This document shows, one piece after another, positions 11,382 through 22,798 of a stretch of 64,000 nucleotides of DNA. Position numbers and translations under genes: made by a program. The notes under the pieces are model-generated. The model worked only from the letters and a program-made list of their open reading frames with translations, searched no databases and was not told the DNA's origin. Position 1 is the stretch's first letter, and the number at the start of each line of letters is the position of its first letter. Origin of the DNA: Gossypium raimondii. Lineage: Eukaryota > Streptophyta > Magnoliopsida > Malvales > Malvaceae. The stretch covers positions 52,175,733 to 52,239,732 of the forward strand of contig NC_068571.1 in the NCBI RefSeq assembly GCF_025698545.1. Direction: 5' to 3'.

Positions 11382-12418
11382 AAGGGAAAAAAAAATATTC
11401 ATGTGAGATGGAGGGGAAAAAATATAACATTATTAATGGTGTCATGTTAGTCTGCGGCTATACCATTAACATCAGTTAATAATTCAGTAATTATAACATA
11501 ACAAATTGATAACATTAATGATTGTATGGTAATTTAAACTACACATAAATGATTAAACTTATAATTTACCTTTAATTCTTAATTACAATGGAGTTAATGA
11601 CTTCTAGTTCCTTACTGGCAAAAGAAAAAATGTAAACAATGAGTTCATCTTGTTGTGAAAATAATCCCATTTTAGAAAGAGCCTATTATCATAGTTAAAA
11701 ATATTTGATAAATTGCGATTGGAAATTTTTAATTTTACAAGTTTAAAAGAGAGTTTAATTATTCTCTCTTTTTGTAAAAAAAAGAGAAAAAAGAGAGAGA
11801 GAGAAATATGATAATATTTTAATCATGTTAGTGAACAAGTTTTGGGATTTTGAAATTTAAGTATAATTATTAGCATTGTTAGAATTATTTTATTAATTTT
11901 GTTAGTGTAATTTTTGAAATTAAGAAAAATCACTTGGTAATAATATAATAAAAAAATGATGTTGTAATTGTTGAAATGATCACTCTCATTCATTCTTCAA
12001 TACTGATAGTATGTTTAACAAACTAACTAACTTGCATATACCTAACTCTGCTGCTAACTACTAACTGTCTTAACTTCTCAACAATAATGGATCTGAATTT
12101 AGCAAAAGAATTTTAATAGTATTAGTAATTGAATTTACATTTTAAATATAAAAAACAAAAGGATTAAATTTTAAAAATAAAAATAAGTGGACTAAATTCT
12201 AAATTAAGAAAAATTAGTGTTGTAATTTATTTGAATTTACAAAAGAATTTTAATAATATTAATAATTAGACTTAATTAGAAAAATAAAGTGATTAAATTT
12301 TTAAAAGTAAAAAATAAATGAATTAAATTCTAAATTAATTAAGAATCTAGTCACTTATAGCATATTTTAACGTTACGTATTTACATATTTCAACTAGGCC
12401 TCATCTTTTGATTTAAAA
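11382..12418. other. Spacer before LYAR
   Basis: AT-rich sequence with a short GA-rich run (about 11786-11810) and two similar segments at 12090-12210 and 12230-12340 that look like a decayed local duplication ('TTTTAATAGTATTAGTAATTG' compared with 'TTTTAATAATATTAATAATTA'). No coding potential is seen. Confidence 0.5.
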
Positions 12419-12424
12419 AGCCCA
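12419..12424 (-). promoter_or_regulatory. Site II element (TGGGCT) of the LYAR promoter
   Basis: The minus strand reads TGGGCT, matching the TGGGCY site II motif bound by TCP factors. It lies 212 bp upstream of the LYAR start codon and about 100 bp upstream of the telo box. This is the arrangement commonly seen in plant ribosomal and nucleolar genes. No TATA box is evident. Confidence 0.45.
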
Positions 12425-12500
12425 TTTTACCGTTAGTCTTAGTAGTAGCTCATACGCTGCGTTTTAGCTCCTAAATCATCTCGAATATTCCATAACAACA

Positions 12501-12608
12501 ATGAAATCAAAACAACAAAACCCCAAAACCCTAAAACCCCCTAACAAAGACAACCATCATCTTCCTTCTGATTATTTTTCCCATCAATTTTCCCGGAAAA
12601 TCACATAA
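12501..12608 (+). other. Possible upstream ORF in the LYAR leader
   Basis: An ATG at 12501 opens a 35-codon frame (start MKSKQQNPK) ending in TAA at 12606-12608, 27 nt before the main ATG. It matters only if transcription starts upstream of 12501, which the sequence cannot show. Confidence 0.25.
12526..12534 (+). promoter_or_regulatory. Telo box (AAACCCTAA) of the LYAR promoter or leader
   Basis: A perfect AAACCCTAA lies in an ACCCC-rich tract 102-110 bp upstream of the start codon. Telo boxes with site II motifs drive expression of ribosome-biogenesis genes in dividing plant cells, which fits a nucleolar protein. Function is inferred from known promoter grammar. Confidence 0.5.
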
Positions 12609-12635
12609 AGAAGGAAAAAGTACCAAACAAAAAAG

Positions 12636-15600
12636 ATGGTCTGGTTTCAATGCGAGGATTGCGGCGAGAACTTGAAGAAACCTAAGTTACCAAATCACTT
12701 CAGGATTTGCTCTGCTTCAAAGGTCTTCTTCTTCTTTGTTTAGAAAATCATTTTTTTTCTTTGGTTAATCTCTAATTCTCGGCTAACCCATTATTGTTTC
12801 GGTTGATTCTTTAGCTTTCGTGCATTGATTGTGGAGTGATTTTTGGGCAGCAAAATGTTCAAAGCCATACACAGTGCATGACTGAGATGGTAAGTTCCTT
12901 AATCCCTTAAAATCTTATTTATTTAATTTCGGTGTAATTATGGTTCTAGCCCCTTTACTATGTTAAATTTTAAGATTTAATCTTTATTTTGTTTAGACAT
13001 TATTTGATACATTATTTTTATATAATGTTAGTAGTAGGTCCAAATTGTTCTAACAATGTGGGTTTGAATTTCGGAGATAACATTGTTGGGAGTAGCATTC
13101 GTGAATCCGAATATAGACCGTAAAACGGAAATGGAGAATAAATAAAAAAACTTAGTTATTGGTTGAACATTTTTGGATAGTCTGACTTAATAACAGATGA
13201 AAGAAAATTTTACGTCATTACTTAAATGGTGGCACGTTATTATCAAGTTGGACCTACTAATAAAGTTATAAAAAGTATGAATGACCAAATTATGTCAAAT
13301 TAAAGTAATGGCTTAAATCTCGAGTTTCTGCATGGTAGAGGGACTAAAACCATAATTAGACATTAATTTCTGATAAGTAATCTGACTGATTTTTTTTTGG
13401 TTTCATATTTAGGAAAAATATGGTCCTAAAGGACAAGGGAAAACACCAAATGGTTCAATTTCAAAACCGAACAAGCAAACAAGGGAAAAACCTGATATTG
13501 ATATCAATGTCGGGTTATCCCAACGTCCTCCATGGTTTTGTAGGTAAATTTTTACTCTTTTTTTATGTTTAAAATGATTGAATATATATTGATTATGGTG
13601 ACATGTAAGATATTGTTGAGGACTATATGAGTCAAGCGATTTCCTTAGGATTGTATTGTAATCTCTTTGTTGACAGCTTGTTTTCAGTTGGTAGAAACAT
13701 TTAACTTAAATAAGCTCAATTCTAGCTGAAAAGTTGTGAAGGGTGTTAGATTAGAATCGTAAATGGCTTTTGTTCAATGAAGGAAAAAAATGGGAGTGTT
13801 GCTTTAATTATAAGTATATTTTGGAGAATTCTCTTCTTCGGATAAGTAGTAAGAAGCAGTTTAATTGCTACCATAAATACAGTCAGCGACGATTACAAGC
13901 AATTTATGTGAACATGGCGGATTACAAAGTGTAATGTTAATATTGTCCGCTCTAATTTTGCGGCAGTAATATGATTGTTATCAGTGTTTTTCATTTGATT
14001 ATGTCTACTAAAGCGTTGTTTGGGAAGGATATAGTTTTGACACAGTGAATGTATCTGGGAGGTCCCTCTATTATAAAGATCTGATCAAATTAGTCCCTCT
14101 ACTATTAAATGGATCAATTTAGTCCCTATACCATTAAAAAGAATCAAATTGAGTCAAATTGGAATAGAATTAACATTTATTGTTAAAAAAATATCATTTA
14201 CTGTTTAACAGAGATTTTTAAAGTTTTTATGGTTATGTAAATGAATTTTTTGTTTGGAATTAAACTGCAGTTGAAACAAATAATTTTCAAGACATTTTGT
14301 ATATAGTAAAAGTTACCTTTGTTACAATTTGGACTTATTTGATTCTTTTTAATAGTATAAAGACTAAATTGATCCATTTAATGATAGAGAAACTAATTTG
14401 ATCCCGTCCTTATGATACAGGGACATTCCAAGTACTTTAACTGTTTTGACATCGATAGTTTTGTAAGTTGAAGACTGCTGCTTGGTTAAGTAGCATTATA
14501 CCAGCATAGGATAGTCGCCTTTCGATTTAAAGGCTCACGATCCTTCATAGAGAGCTTCCTAGTAATTGGTGGCATTCCTAGGTAGTGAACAGGCAATGTG
14601 CCTAGCCTGAAGCCAGTAGATTTCTGAATAGGTTCAGAGCTTAGAATGCCGGTGGAGAGGATTTCAATTTTTGAATTATTGAGTTGCTGCCCTGATAAGT
14701 ATTGCGGAGAGTTCCAAACCTATAGTTTGCAATAAAGATTTTTCTTGAATAATGCATCTCTGTGGTTGACTTGGGGTTTTCTTGTTTCCGGTTAATGTTT
14801 TCGTCCTTTAGCAGTAAATTTCTAGGGCCAATACTCAAGAATCTGATCTTTTTAAGTTTAAAACACCAAATTTACTGGAATTGGATTTTCTTTGGTGTCT
14901 CATTTGATGAATCGATTAATAATGTTCTGGCTAATCCCCAAATATAGTGACTTTGACATTTCATTTCTCGAGTTGTTCGTTTTGAGCTCTTGATCTATAG
15001 TCTGAGCACTATCACAGTGTAAAATGTTGCTTGTGTATTAATCCTTGTCTTTTTGTTATTTATCGTTCTATGGCTCGTGATCTGAGGAGGTTCTCGTCGT
15101 TATCTATGTATTTTTCAGTCTTTGCAATACCAAGGCTACCAGTCAGCAGGCCTTGCTTCTTCATGCTGATGGAAAGAAGCACAGGGCAAAAGCTCGGGCA
15201 TTTCATGCTAAGCAACAACCTAAACAGATGGAAGAATCCGCTCCGGATTCAAAGGTTTCAGCTGAAAATAACGAGAATGGTGAGCTGCCGGAGAATAAAT
15301 CTGTTGGAGATGCCAAATCACAGGATCTGCCTGAAGATGGTCAACCCCAAATCAACTCAGAAGCAACAAAAGGAGATGTACCTTCAAATAAAAAGAGAAA
15401 GCTTGATGCATCTGTGACGGATGGTACTGAAAAAACTAGTGTGGGTGACAGCTCTGTTGAAATGGGCAATGGAGAAGTAGATGATGCAAAGGGAAAGGCA
15501 AAGAAATCCAAACATAATGTCGTAAAAGAAGATAAAGTAGAAGCCGCCTCTACGAAAGAAGACAAGAAAAAGAAGATAAAGTGGAAGAAGTTGATCAAAG

Positions 15601-16567
15601 ACACCTTGAAATCCGTACGTCTCCTAATTAAGATTCATTTGATTTCATACTTTTTTTCTCCTTGTGCTTAAATAGAATCCGTACCGTCGCTTTGTTAAGA
15701 TAAACACAGTGAAAGAATGATTAGGAACCAAGCGGAGGCACATTGATGCAAAGTCATTTCATGTTTATTATATTTACAACCATCTTTCCCTCAGTTTGTC
15801 CATGCATTTGCATTTATGCTTTCTTTTCGATGCATGTGGCAGAGTCCTGACGGAGTTTTAAAGATGCGGAAGCTGGAAAAACGGGTTCTAAAGGCCCTCC
15901 AAGAATCCGGTGTAGATGAAGATAAGTCTCAACTAAGTGAAATATTGCAGCACAAGGTGAGAGGAGGTTCTTTCTCTGTGTTAAGGGTCCTTCTATGAGA
16001 ATTTTTTTGGGTAAACTACATTAGTTGTCACCCAACTATATTTTATTTCCTTTTTTAATCATCCAACTATGAAAAGTTGCAAAATTGTCACCCAACTGTG
16101 AAAAGTTATAAAATGGTCACTTAACTATTCAATTTTGTCTTTTTTGTCACCCAACTATCTTGGATCTTTGGGTGTTTTCATTTTTACGTTAGCCGGTGAC
16201 AGAAAAAGACAAAATCGAATAGTTAAGTGACCGTTTTGTATCTTTTCATAATTTGGTGAGCAAAAAAGAAAAAAATCATAGTTGAGTAACCCCTATTGTA
16301 GTTTACCCATTTTTTTGGGTATAATTCACACCCCTTTGGTTGGAGCAAATCACTGCTAACACACACATCACAGTAGGCAACACTCTTGCGACACCTGACC
16401 AATGAGCCACAATTTGGGGTTCTCGTTTATGTGAATTTGGTTAGGAGTTGAGGCTCTTGTTTCGTTCATCACAACATAATCTTCATTTTTCTCTTGTAAT
16501 GCAGATTACTTCGAACGACAGATTTTCGTTTGATGGCAAATACGTTCGTTTAGCAGCTAAAGACTGA
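12636..16567 (+). CDS. LYAR-type zinc-finger nucleolar protein
   Basis: Six exons (12636-12722, 12815-12889, 13413-13543, 15119-15614, 15843-15956, 16505-16567) give 321 residues. The N-terminus has two LYAR zinc fingers with ligands C6, C9, H21, C25 and C32, C35, H47, C50. A third, U1-like C2H2 finger follows (C97, C100, H113, H119: [12 protein letters not shown]...HADGKKH). Residues about 130-262 are a charged, low-complexity Lys/Glu/Asp-rich segment with basic clusters such as [12 protein letters not shown] that can act as nuclear or nucleolar signals. The C-terminus ([19 protein letters not shown] to VRLAAKD) is the conserved small winged-helix-like end of LYAR homologues. Animal LYAR supports rRNA processing and transcription. 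The Arabidopsis counterpart, as I recall, is At2g19385. The promoter carries a telo box and a site II motif. Three introns contain fold-back elements. The start is the first ATG of the zinc-finger frame. Confidence 0.93.
12931..13358. repeat. Fold-back element in LYAR intron 2, carrying a SINE-like insert
   Basis: The ends GGTGTAATTATGGTTCTAG and CTAAAACCATAATTA are inverted, and the inner arms carry TAATGTTAGTAGTAGGTCC and GACCTACTAATAAAGTT. The centre (13045-13140) holds SINE-like repeat copy 3, which appears inserted between the arms. Confidence 0.5.
13045..13140 (+). repeat. SINE-like dispersed repeat, copy 3
   Basis: The block GGGTTTGAATTTCGGAGATA then ACATTGTTGGGAG aligns in reverse with the copies at 32470-32592 and 51285-51370. 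GGTTTGAATTT resembles a pol III box B. It lies inside a fold-back element in LYAR intron 2. Confidence 0.45.
14043..14445. repeat. Fold-back element in LYAR intron 3
   Basis: The left arm has TCAAATTAGTCCCTCTACTA and the right arm has the approximate complement 'ATAGAGAAACTAATTTGATC'. Inner arms (TGGATCAATTTAGTCC and ACTAAATTGATCCA) also pair. It is non-coding and accounts for a quarter of this 1.6-kb intron. Confidence 0.5.
16009..16308. mobile_element. Fold-back MITE with GGGTAAACTACA ends, in LYAR intron 5
   Basis: A perfect 12-bp terminal inverted repeat, GGGTAAACTACA and TGTAGTTTACCC, is flanked by an 8-bp duplication ATTTTTTT (16001-16008 and 16309-16316). Much of the interior is also palindromic, e.g. 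'TCACTTAACTATTC' and 'GAATAGTTAAGTGA'. The same termini occur on the larger copies at 21389, 30942 and 37805. It is non-autonomous with no ORF. Confidence 0.7.
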
Positions 16568-17486
16568 AAATTGAACTTTTGATGAAAGCTCTTTTTGTGT
16601 GTGAAGAATGGCAATGTCGCCTGTAATCGGTTTCGATGGCAGGTTTGCTGTAAATTCATTCAATTTTGCTCATTTTAATGAAAAAACCAGTAATTTATTA
16701 GTAAGTTTTGCTTGAGAATCAACTTTGTAGCTGGCCCTTCAGATGAGGCTTAATCTAGTAATTGTTGCAAATGCTTCAGAAACTGTATTTTTTTTTTTTG
16801 TACCTTGTTTATGGATTCATTTGAAATTAATGCCACCAAATTCATTCCATCTCGTTTTAATTTGATTTTTGCTTATATTTTTTAAAAAAATCAATCCTTT
16901 TAAAAGCTATTATATGTTTGAACATGACTCTTAAAAATAGTTAATATCCTCAAATTGACAATGCTTTCTAAATTAGTTTAGTGGTTGAATTGATTAGACT
17001 TGATCAAATTATTGATTTGATCAATTAATAAATCAAATAATTAAAATTAAAAATTATTTAAAAGTTAATAGAATTCGGTTCAATTATTTAACTTTCGGTT
17101 TAATTAAATTTTTTAAATTTTAAAAGGGTAAAATTATAATTTTTTTTATAAGGAAATGAGACGAACAGCTCCATAAATACTAAAAACAATAATGAAACTC
17201 ATCAACCATTCAAGTTTTATTGCATTAATGAAACTCATCAAATTACTTACAAATAAACATAGCCTCATACGTTTTCATGGTTCTCTAAAATGGCAATGAT
17301 AAATTTCTCGTATAAATTTTCTATAAACAAACAAACCCAGTTGTCTCAAATATTTGTTTTCTTTACAATGATCCTCTCAGCAAATGGCACAATGTTGATT
17401 CAGTTCCTCCATTGCACCTAATGCATTTGATATTTTCGATTTGCATGCATTTTCGACATGTACGAACGCACTTCGGTTCCGCATCA
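16568..17486. other. Tail-to-tail spacer between LYAR and the L18ae-like gene
   Basis: It holds the LYAR 3' UTR at the start and the L18ae-like 3' UTR at the end. The middle is AT-rich with no coding frame, RNA gene or recognised repeat. Confidence 0.5.
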
Positions 17487-18740
17487 TTAAGTCGAAAACA
17501 AAACAAAAATTATTACGATCAACACTACAACAGAACATGCCATTGCCTACAACAAAGTCGGACCGCGTATGTTTGATCAGTACGGAAGTTATCTATGAGA
17601 GAGGAGAAAGGGAAAGGTGATGGTCGGGTGTACTTACAGCGATAGCAGAAGCGGCAAGGCCAGCTCTCTCTCTCGGATCTTTACGGTAATGATTTCCGAA
17701 ATAGAGAAACGTAGCATAGTACCACATTAATGGACACATAAATCCTACAAGGAAGCTGTTAAGAAATAGAGACAACATAAGAAAACGGAAAACACTGAAG
17801 AAAGGAACACAGAGAAGAGTTGAAAAGTACTCACGAAAACCATCCAATCCCACAACCAAAACATGGAAGAGGTTTGTCGAAAATCCCCGTTTGGAAGTCT
17901 TCCTCGTCTTTGATAAGCGTATACTTGCCTTTCCCCACTGCATCCGGTGCTTGCCCTAACACGATGCTTTATTTGTTAAGATAAAGCTACAGGTACAGGT
18001 AAAAAAATCCCCAATCAAACATGTGATTAGCTTAATGGAGTTCATACCTTTGAACACTGAATAGTACCGAGCAGACGGCCTTAAAAGATCAAGATGTTTA
18101 TCAGAAAGTGACTTTGTAACCTCGAGGCTGTTTCTCAGACTCCCAGACTCCTCGACAGCAACACCTGCAATATTATGAAGTAGTGTTGTAGTTAGGAAAC
18201 TAATTAATAGATTCATTCATTTGCTTTATTTTCTCTCCAAAATCCACATGAACTACTTGTTTCTATTGCCATGATGGAATGTCTCCGATAACGGGTTAAG
18301 ACAACCTTTTTTCAAAGAAGAGGAATGAACATAATCGAACAGCATTGCACCAATAGAAATGAAAACAGTGGGATAAAAGTATCATAGAAGTCTCTATACT
18401 AGGAGTCAGATTGCAGTTTGGCCTCTCTTCTCAAAAAATGAGCAAATTAGTCTTTGCATGTTAGATCAAACAGCAAACTGATCCTTTCTATTGAAAATTT
18501 CTTCCATTTGTATTATTAAAAACTGACATAGCTAGACGGAATAGCCAAACAATGATACATGGCATGTCACATGTATTTCATACATGGATTAATTTGACAT
18601 ACATGGATTAATTTGACCATTTTTTGAGTAGAAGGAACAAAATAAAATCCAACTACTAATATTGTACTTTTACAAAAAAAAAAAAAAAACATATTTATGA
18701 GATAAATTTAGTGAACATGAAGAAGATTACTATGATCCAT
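17487..18740 (-). CDS. Small two-span membrane protein, 'ribosomal protein L18ae-like' family
   Basis: Coding exons 18740-18731, 18164-18048, 17955-17835, 17755-17638 and 17546-17487 join in phase to give 141 residues. The N-terminus (to about 70) is soluble and polar. A cysteine-containing CFGCGIGWFSFLVGFMCP segment starts the first membrane span (about 78-102). The short loop HYRKDPRERAG follows, then a second span (about 116-140) ends at the stop. The CGIGW...P...Y...REKxG pattern is that of plant proteins named after L18ae, although they are not ribosomal and their role is unknown. The first coding exon supplies only 10 nt (MDH plus one base) with donor GTAATC, and is preceded by leader sequence from a TGAAGCAG acceptor at 18791-18792. 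A 5' leader exon likely ends near 19500 at a GC donor (CACAG|GCAAGT). The C-terminal exons are secure. The start is inferred. Confidence 0.8.
18375..18673. repeat. Fold-back 'GGTAAAAGTACCATGG' family, copy B1
   Basis: It lies in the L18ae-like intron. It starts AAAAGTATCATAGAAGTCTC and ends with TATTGTACTTTTAC. The arms TTTGAGTAGAAGG and CTTCTCAAAAAATG, flanking AAATTAGTCTTTGCATG, are shared with at least eight other copies in the window. Confidence 0.6.
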
Positions 18741-19730
18741 GTGTTCGGAGCGTTTAAACTCCTCGGCGTACACTCCAAAGGACAAATTCCCTGCTTCAAA
18801 TGACAAAGAACTCCGATTCAGTCACAAGTTTTTGTTTCATATTTACGAGAACAATCAAAATTCGATACAATCCGGCTAGCCTATCAAATGCCCAATACAA
18901 CCGAGCTCGAGTGATGATGATAACCGCATGTGCCGACGGGTTTAACCCAGTCGACATATGCAAATCTTTATCATTATCACTAAGCTTGACTATATCTTTG
19001 AGCTCGGTCGAGTTCGGGCATTTGATCTACTATCGGGATCATACAAAAAATTCCGAATTAGCTATACCATCTCCAAAGCAAATTAAGAACTAAAAATTAA
19101 AAAAAAAACATTTTTTTCATCAGAGTCAACTTGTTCTTAGAATTTCTCAAACAATAAAAATTATAGGGTTTTTTTTTTGGGAAACTTCGCTATAATCAGT
19201 CCTAAGAATTCGTGAATTCAACTAAATTGGGAAATTATCCATCGATAAACTGAATATATATATACACATATTTATCAATTGGGGGAAAATAAAGAAACAA
19301 AATTGACCCCCCCAAAAAATTGATTACAAATCTAATATATTTCAATGATTCGTTACTCCAATTTGCTTTAATTGGATCAATAATTACTAAATAAATCCCA
19401 AGCTAATGATGGACAAGAAAAAAAGATTAACAATAAAAAAAATCATCAGCACCAAAATCCAAAAATAAAAAAAGTACAAGAAAGGGAGGAACTTGCCTGT
19501 GAAGAACTCGAACTGGAGTGAAGCTTTTTGGATCTATTATTCTTTATGTAAATCGAAGAAATTAAAAAAGAAATGTAAATTTAAATGAAGAGTGTTTGAG
19601 ATGAGAAGCAAAGGCCGAAAAATTATACTTTTTGTAATGAAAAAAAGAGCGAAAATTTGACTTCTGGTTTGTGTCTTTTGGCATTGAATCCGTAATAATG
19701 GTGGAAAATTACGGAAAAAGATATATTTTT
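18741..19730 (-). promoter_or_regulatory. Leader and promoter region of the L18ae-like gene
   Basis: It contains an acceptor-bounded leader exon (18790-18741), a roughly 700-bp leader intron and a probable first exon from about 19600 to 19500. That exon ends at CACAG|GCAAGT, a GC-AG donor. A TATATATC-like AT stretch lies near 19725. The intron holds no gene. Confidence 0.35.
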
Positions 19731-21388
19731 TTTAATTTTGCCCGCTTGTCTTAATTTGTTATTTATCCTCATCATTGCTTGTAATAAAATAAACATATTT
19801 TAAATATTTCTTTTTTATTTTCTTAGTTCGACGGCTACCGTGAAATGACAGTTAAACCCTAATTGGAGGGATAAATGTAACTTTTAGTGCACCTTTTCTT
19901 GAATTACTTTTTATTTGCTATTTATCTTGAAATTTCACGGTTGTTTTCAATTTAATCCTTAAATTTGAATTTTATTAAGCTACGATGAATTTATACTATG
20001 CAAATCAAAGTAGTCACTATTGGTGTATTCTAGTATCAATATATTTCAGTACCGATTTTTTTAAGTGTGTATAAAAATATTTTTAATCCTCAGATGAATT
20101 ATATTAAATAAGATTCAGATATAAAATATACATGCATCGGTCGGTTCACAGTGTTCCAGTACAATTTTTATTATTTATTATCATTTTTAATATTATTTAT
20201 GCATCAACCAGTGTATAATGTTCAAGCCAGTGTAATTAGAATTGGGCGGAATAGACCGGTATGACTGCTACGGATAGAAATTTTAAGTGGTGTGGAAAAG
20301 GAAGTTGGTTGGACTAGTTTATTACTAGAATTGTGCGCATCGACCAGAACAGTTGGAACCAGAGCAGAATCGACTATAATATTTAAAATTTGTTTTTTAA
20401 AATAATTTCTTGGTATTTTTCTAGATTTTATATAAAATTTTAAGTGATAATATATCATAATTTCAAAGCGTCACATCATTATAACTTAGCAAAAATCCAA
20501 AGATTAGGCACTAAAGTGGGAAAATTTGTCAAGTTTTGAGCCTAATTTGGAACTAAAAAATATAGGACCAAGTTAATAAAAATTTCAAATTTAGGGACTA
20601 AAGTGTGTTTTATCTCATAATTTGACTCCTCTATTAGCCGGTATTATTTGTAGTTACTCTCTTTTTCTTTTATGTTTTTCAATTAATTGTCTTTACTAAT
20701 TTTTAAAAGCTTTAATCAAAATAGTCATTAAATCTTAAATATTTTTTGAATTTCATAATAGAATTTGTTAAAATTTAAATTTTTTACCAATGAGAGTTAA
20801 AAGGTGATATTATTTGAACAAACCAACAAAAATAGTATTTGTTTAACAAGGATGTTTTTACTTAAATTTAAAATTTAAGAAATGTTAATATAAATAATTT
20901 ATTGTATTATTATATTTGAAAAATAAAAGTAAGTTTATTAAAATCTAAGGGTTAAATTAAAATTGACAATTTCATGTATTTATATTGCTATATTTTAGGA
21001 AATTACACTCGTATTTAAGGTATTATATATTAATTTAAATTATATTAAATTTATAGTACATTCATTGGTGAGTGAAAATATAAAATGATATAAAATTATT
21101 ATTGATAATATAATAAAAAAGGTAAATAATTGGGGGTTGTGTTACCAAAATTGAAATGTTAGACTATTGGGGTTTGCGTTCAATTTTAAAAATTAAATTA
21201 CACATAATTTTATTAATATTTTACTTTTGTTACATAAATTTGACTTATTAGTATTTTTCGAATTTGGTTGTTGTTTAGTTAATTTATGAAATCAATTTAA
21301 TTAAACAGGTTTTTAGGAAAGAAAATTAATTTTTATTTTAATTTTTATATTGTGAAAAATGTTACCAAGAATAAACCAAATTTTTAGA
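19731..21388. other. Spacer upstream of the L18ae-like gene
   Basis: AT-rich DNA with no coding frame. Fragments such as 'AAATTTAGGGACTAAAGTG' (about 20585-20605) are arms of old fold-back repeats, too decayed to delimit. Confidence 0.5.
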
Positions 21389-21545
21389 GGGTAAACTACA
21401 CCCAAAGTTATCAAATTATGAGTAAGTTTCTGTTTTAGTCACTTCACTTCAAAAAGTTACAAAATGGTCATTAAATTATTCAAAAGTTTTCATTTAAGGC
21501 ATTGAGCTATTAAAATTGTTGTTGCATGACTTTCTCTGTTCGCAC

Positions 21546-22025
21546 TAGAGGTGCTCATGAGCTGGGTGGCCCGGCCGAAATATAGGAGGGTTTGGGTAAA
21601 AATATAGGCCCGAAATATGGGATTGGGCAAAAAAACAAGGCTCGTTTAGAAAATGGGCCGGGCCTCGGGCACCACTTTTCGGCCCGGCCAGATATAATAA
21701 ATATATTTATTTTTTTAATTTTAAAATATTTTTTACATACTTTTTTAATTTTAAAATATTTTTAAAATACTTTTTTTTAATTTTTTTAATTTTAAAATAT
21801 TTTTAAAATACTTTTTTTAATTTTTTTAATTTTAAAATATTTTTAAAATACTTTTTTTAATTTTTTAAAATTTTTAAAATAAAAATGGGTCGGGCCCGGG
21901 CTTATGATTTTTTCCCGGGCCGGGCCTGGGCAAAATCTTAGGCCCATATTTTGGGCCGGGTCGGCCTAGGACCCAGGCCGAAATTTTTTATGGGCCCGGC
22001 CCGGCCCGACCCATGAGCACCTCTA
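21546..22025. mobile_element. hAT-like MITE with GC-rich ends, copy 2
   Basis: Termini TAGAGGTGCTCATGAG and CATGAGCACCTCTA are inverted. The flanks are a perfect 8-bp duplication GTTCGCAC (21538-21545 and 22026-22033). The core is built of repeated TTTTAAAATATTTTTAAAAT blocks between GGCCCGG-rich ends. There is no ORF. The uninterrupted homologous site 'GTTTGCACCGCC' in the related element near 37927 shows the pre-insertion state. Confidence 0.85.
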
Positions 22026-22307
22026 GTTCGCACCACCCACACTAATCGAAAGTTATCCTCTTTCACTTGTTCAAGTTAATCTTTTTTATGAAACAATTTT
22101 GAACGTCACAAATTTGCAAACCAAAATTCAAACAATTTTCTTCTCCGATCATTAACACTAACCATTAGATCAACTCAAATCTAATATATGTTTTTCTACC
22201 GTACCGGTCATTAAATCATTGCTTAGAACTCACTAGCCGGACTTAAAAAAGAAAACTTAACAACCCAATGACTTAAATAACAACTTTCGAATAGCTTAGT
22301 AACAATT

Positions 22308-22679
22308 AAAGTACCATGGAGGCCCTTGTGCTAAGAGTCAAATTGCATTTTGGCCCCTCTATTAAAAAATAGGCAAATTAGTCCATGTACATTAAATCAA
22401 AGAGTAAATTGATCAATTCTGTTAAAAGTTTCATCCGTTTGTACTGTTAAAAATAGCATGATTGATAGAATAACCATATTGTGACAGGTGGCGTGCCATG
22501 TGTACCTCCTGTTGACATACAAAGACCAATTTTTAATAGTAAATATGAATAAAATTTTTAACAAAACGATCGATTTGCTTTTTGACTTAGCATATGAAGG
22601 CTAATTTGCCCATTTTCTGAGTAGAGAGATCAAAATACAATCCGACTCCTAGTATAAGGGCCTCCATAATATTTTTACC
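22308..22679. repeat. Fold-back 'GGTAAAAGTACCATGG' family, copy B2
   Basis: It starts AAAGTACCATGGAGGCCC and ends GGGCCTCCATAATATTTTTACC, which are inverted. The interior arms are complementary. It is one of the best-preserved copies. It is inserted in the fold-back element at 21389-22798. Confidence 0.65.
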
Positions 22680-22798
22680 GTTCAATGGCTTAAATTAAAA
22701 TATTTGAATAATTTAGTGACCATTTTATAAATTTTTTAAAATTAAGTGATTAAAACATAAATTTATTAATATTTTAGTGATATTGAATATAATTTATC

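Larger units (their letters stand above)
21389..22798. mobile_element. Fold-back element with GGGTAAACTACA end, containing two nested insertions
   Basis: The left end GGGTAAACTACACCCAAAG and the right end near 22790 (AATATAATTTATC) bracket the same internal sequence as the copies at 37805-38303 and 30942-31490, e.g. 'GAAAGTTATCCTCTTTCACT' and 'AACAATTTTCTTCTCCGATC'. The element is interrupted by a hAT-like MITE (21546-22025) and by a B-family element (22308-22679). Taking these out leaves about 550 bp, the size of the intact 30942 copy. A roughly 45-bp segment (AACAACCCAATGACTTAAAT and onward) is echoed on the other side of the B insertion. Confidence 0.6.

Noticed and set aside
11196-11402. 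Frame with GPARPDGPPEIW
   Set aside because: Translation of the GC-rich end of the hAT-like MITE, not a gene.
15341-15604. Minus-strand frame over the LYAR exon 4
   Set aside because: It is the shadow of the Lys/Glu-rich coding exon, giving a Ser/Phe-rich translation.
18800-19093. 97-codon frame with SLSLSLTISLSS
   Set aside because: It lies in the leader intron of the L18ae-like gene, and its composition is that of random AT-rich DNA.
10881-22025. GGCCCGG-rich stretches as CpG-island promoters
   Set aside because: They are the termini of MITE copies with target duplications, not gene-associated islands.
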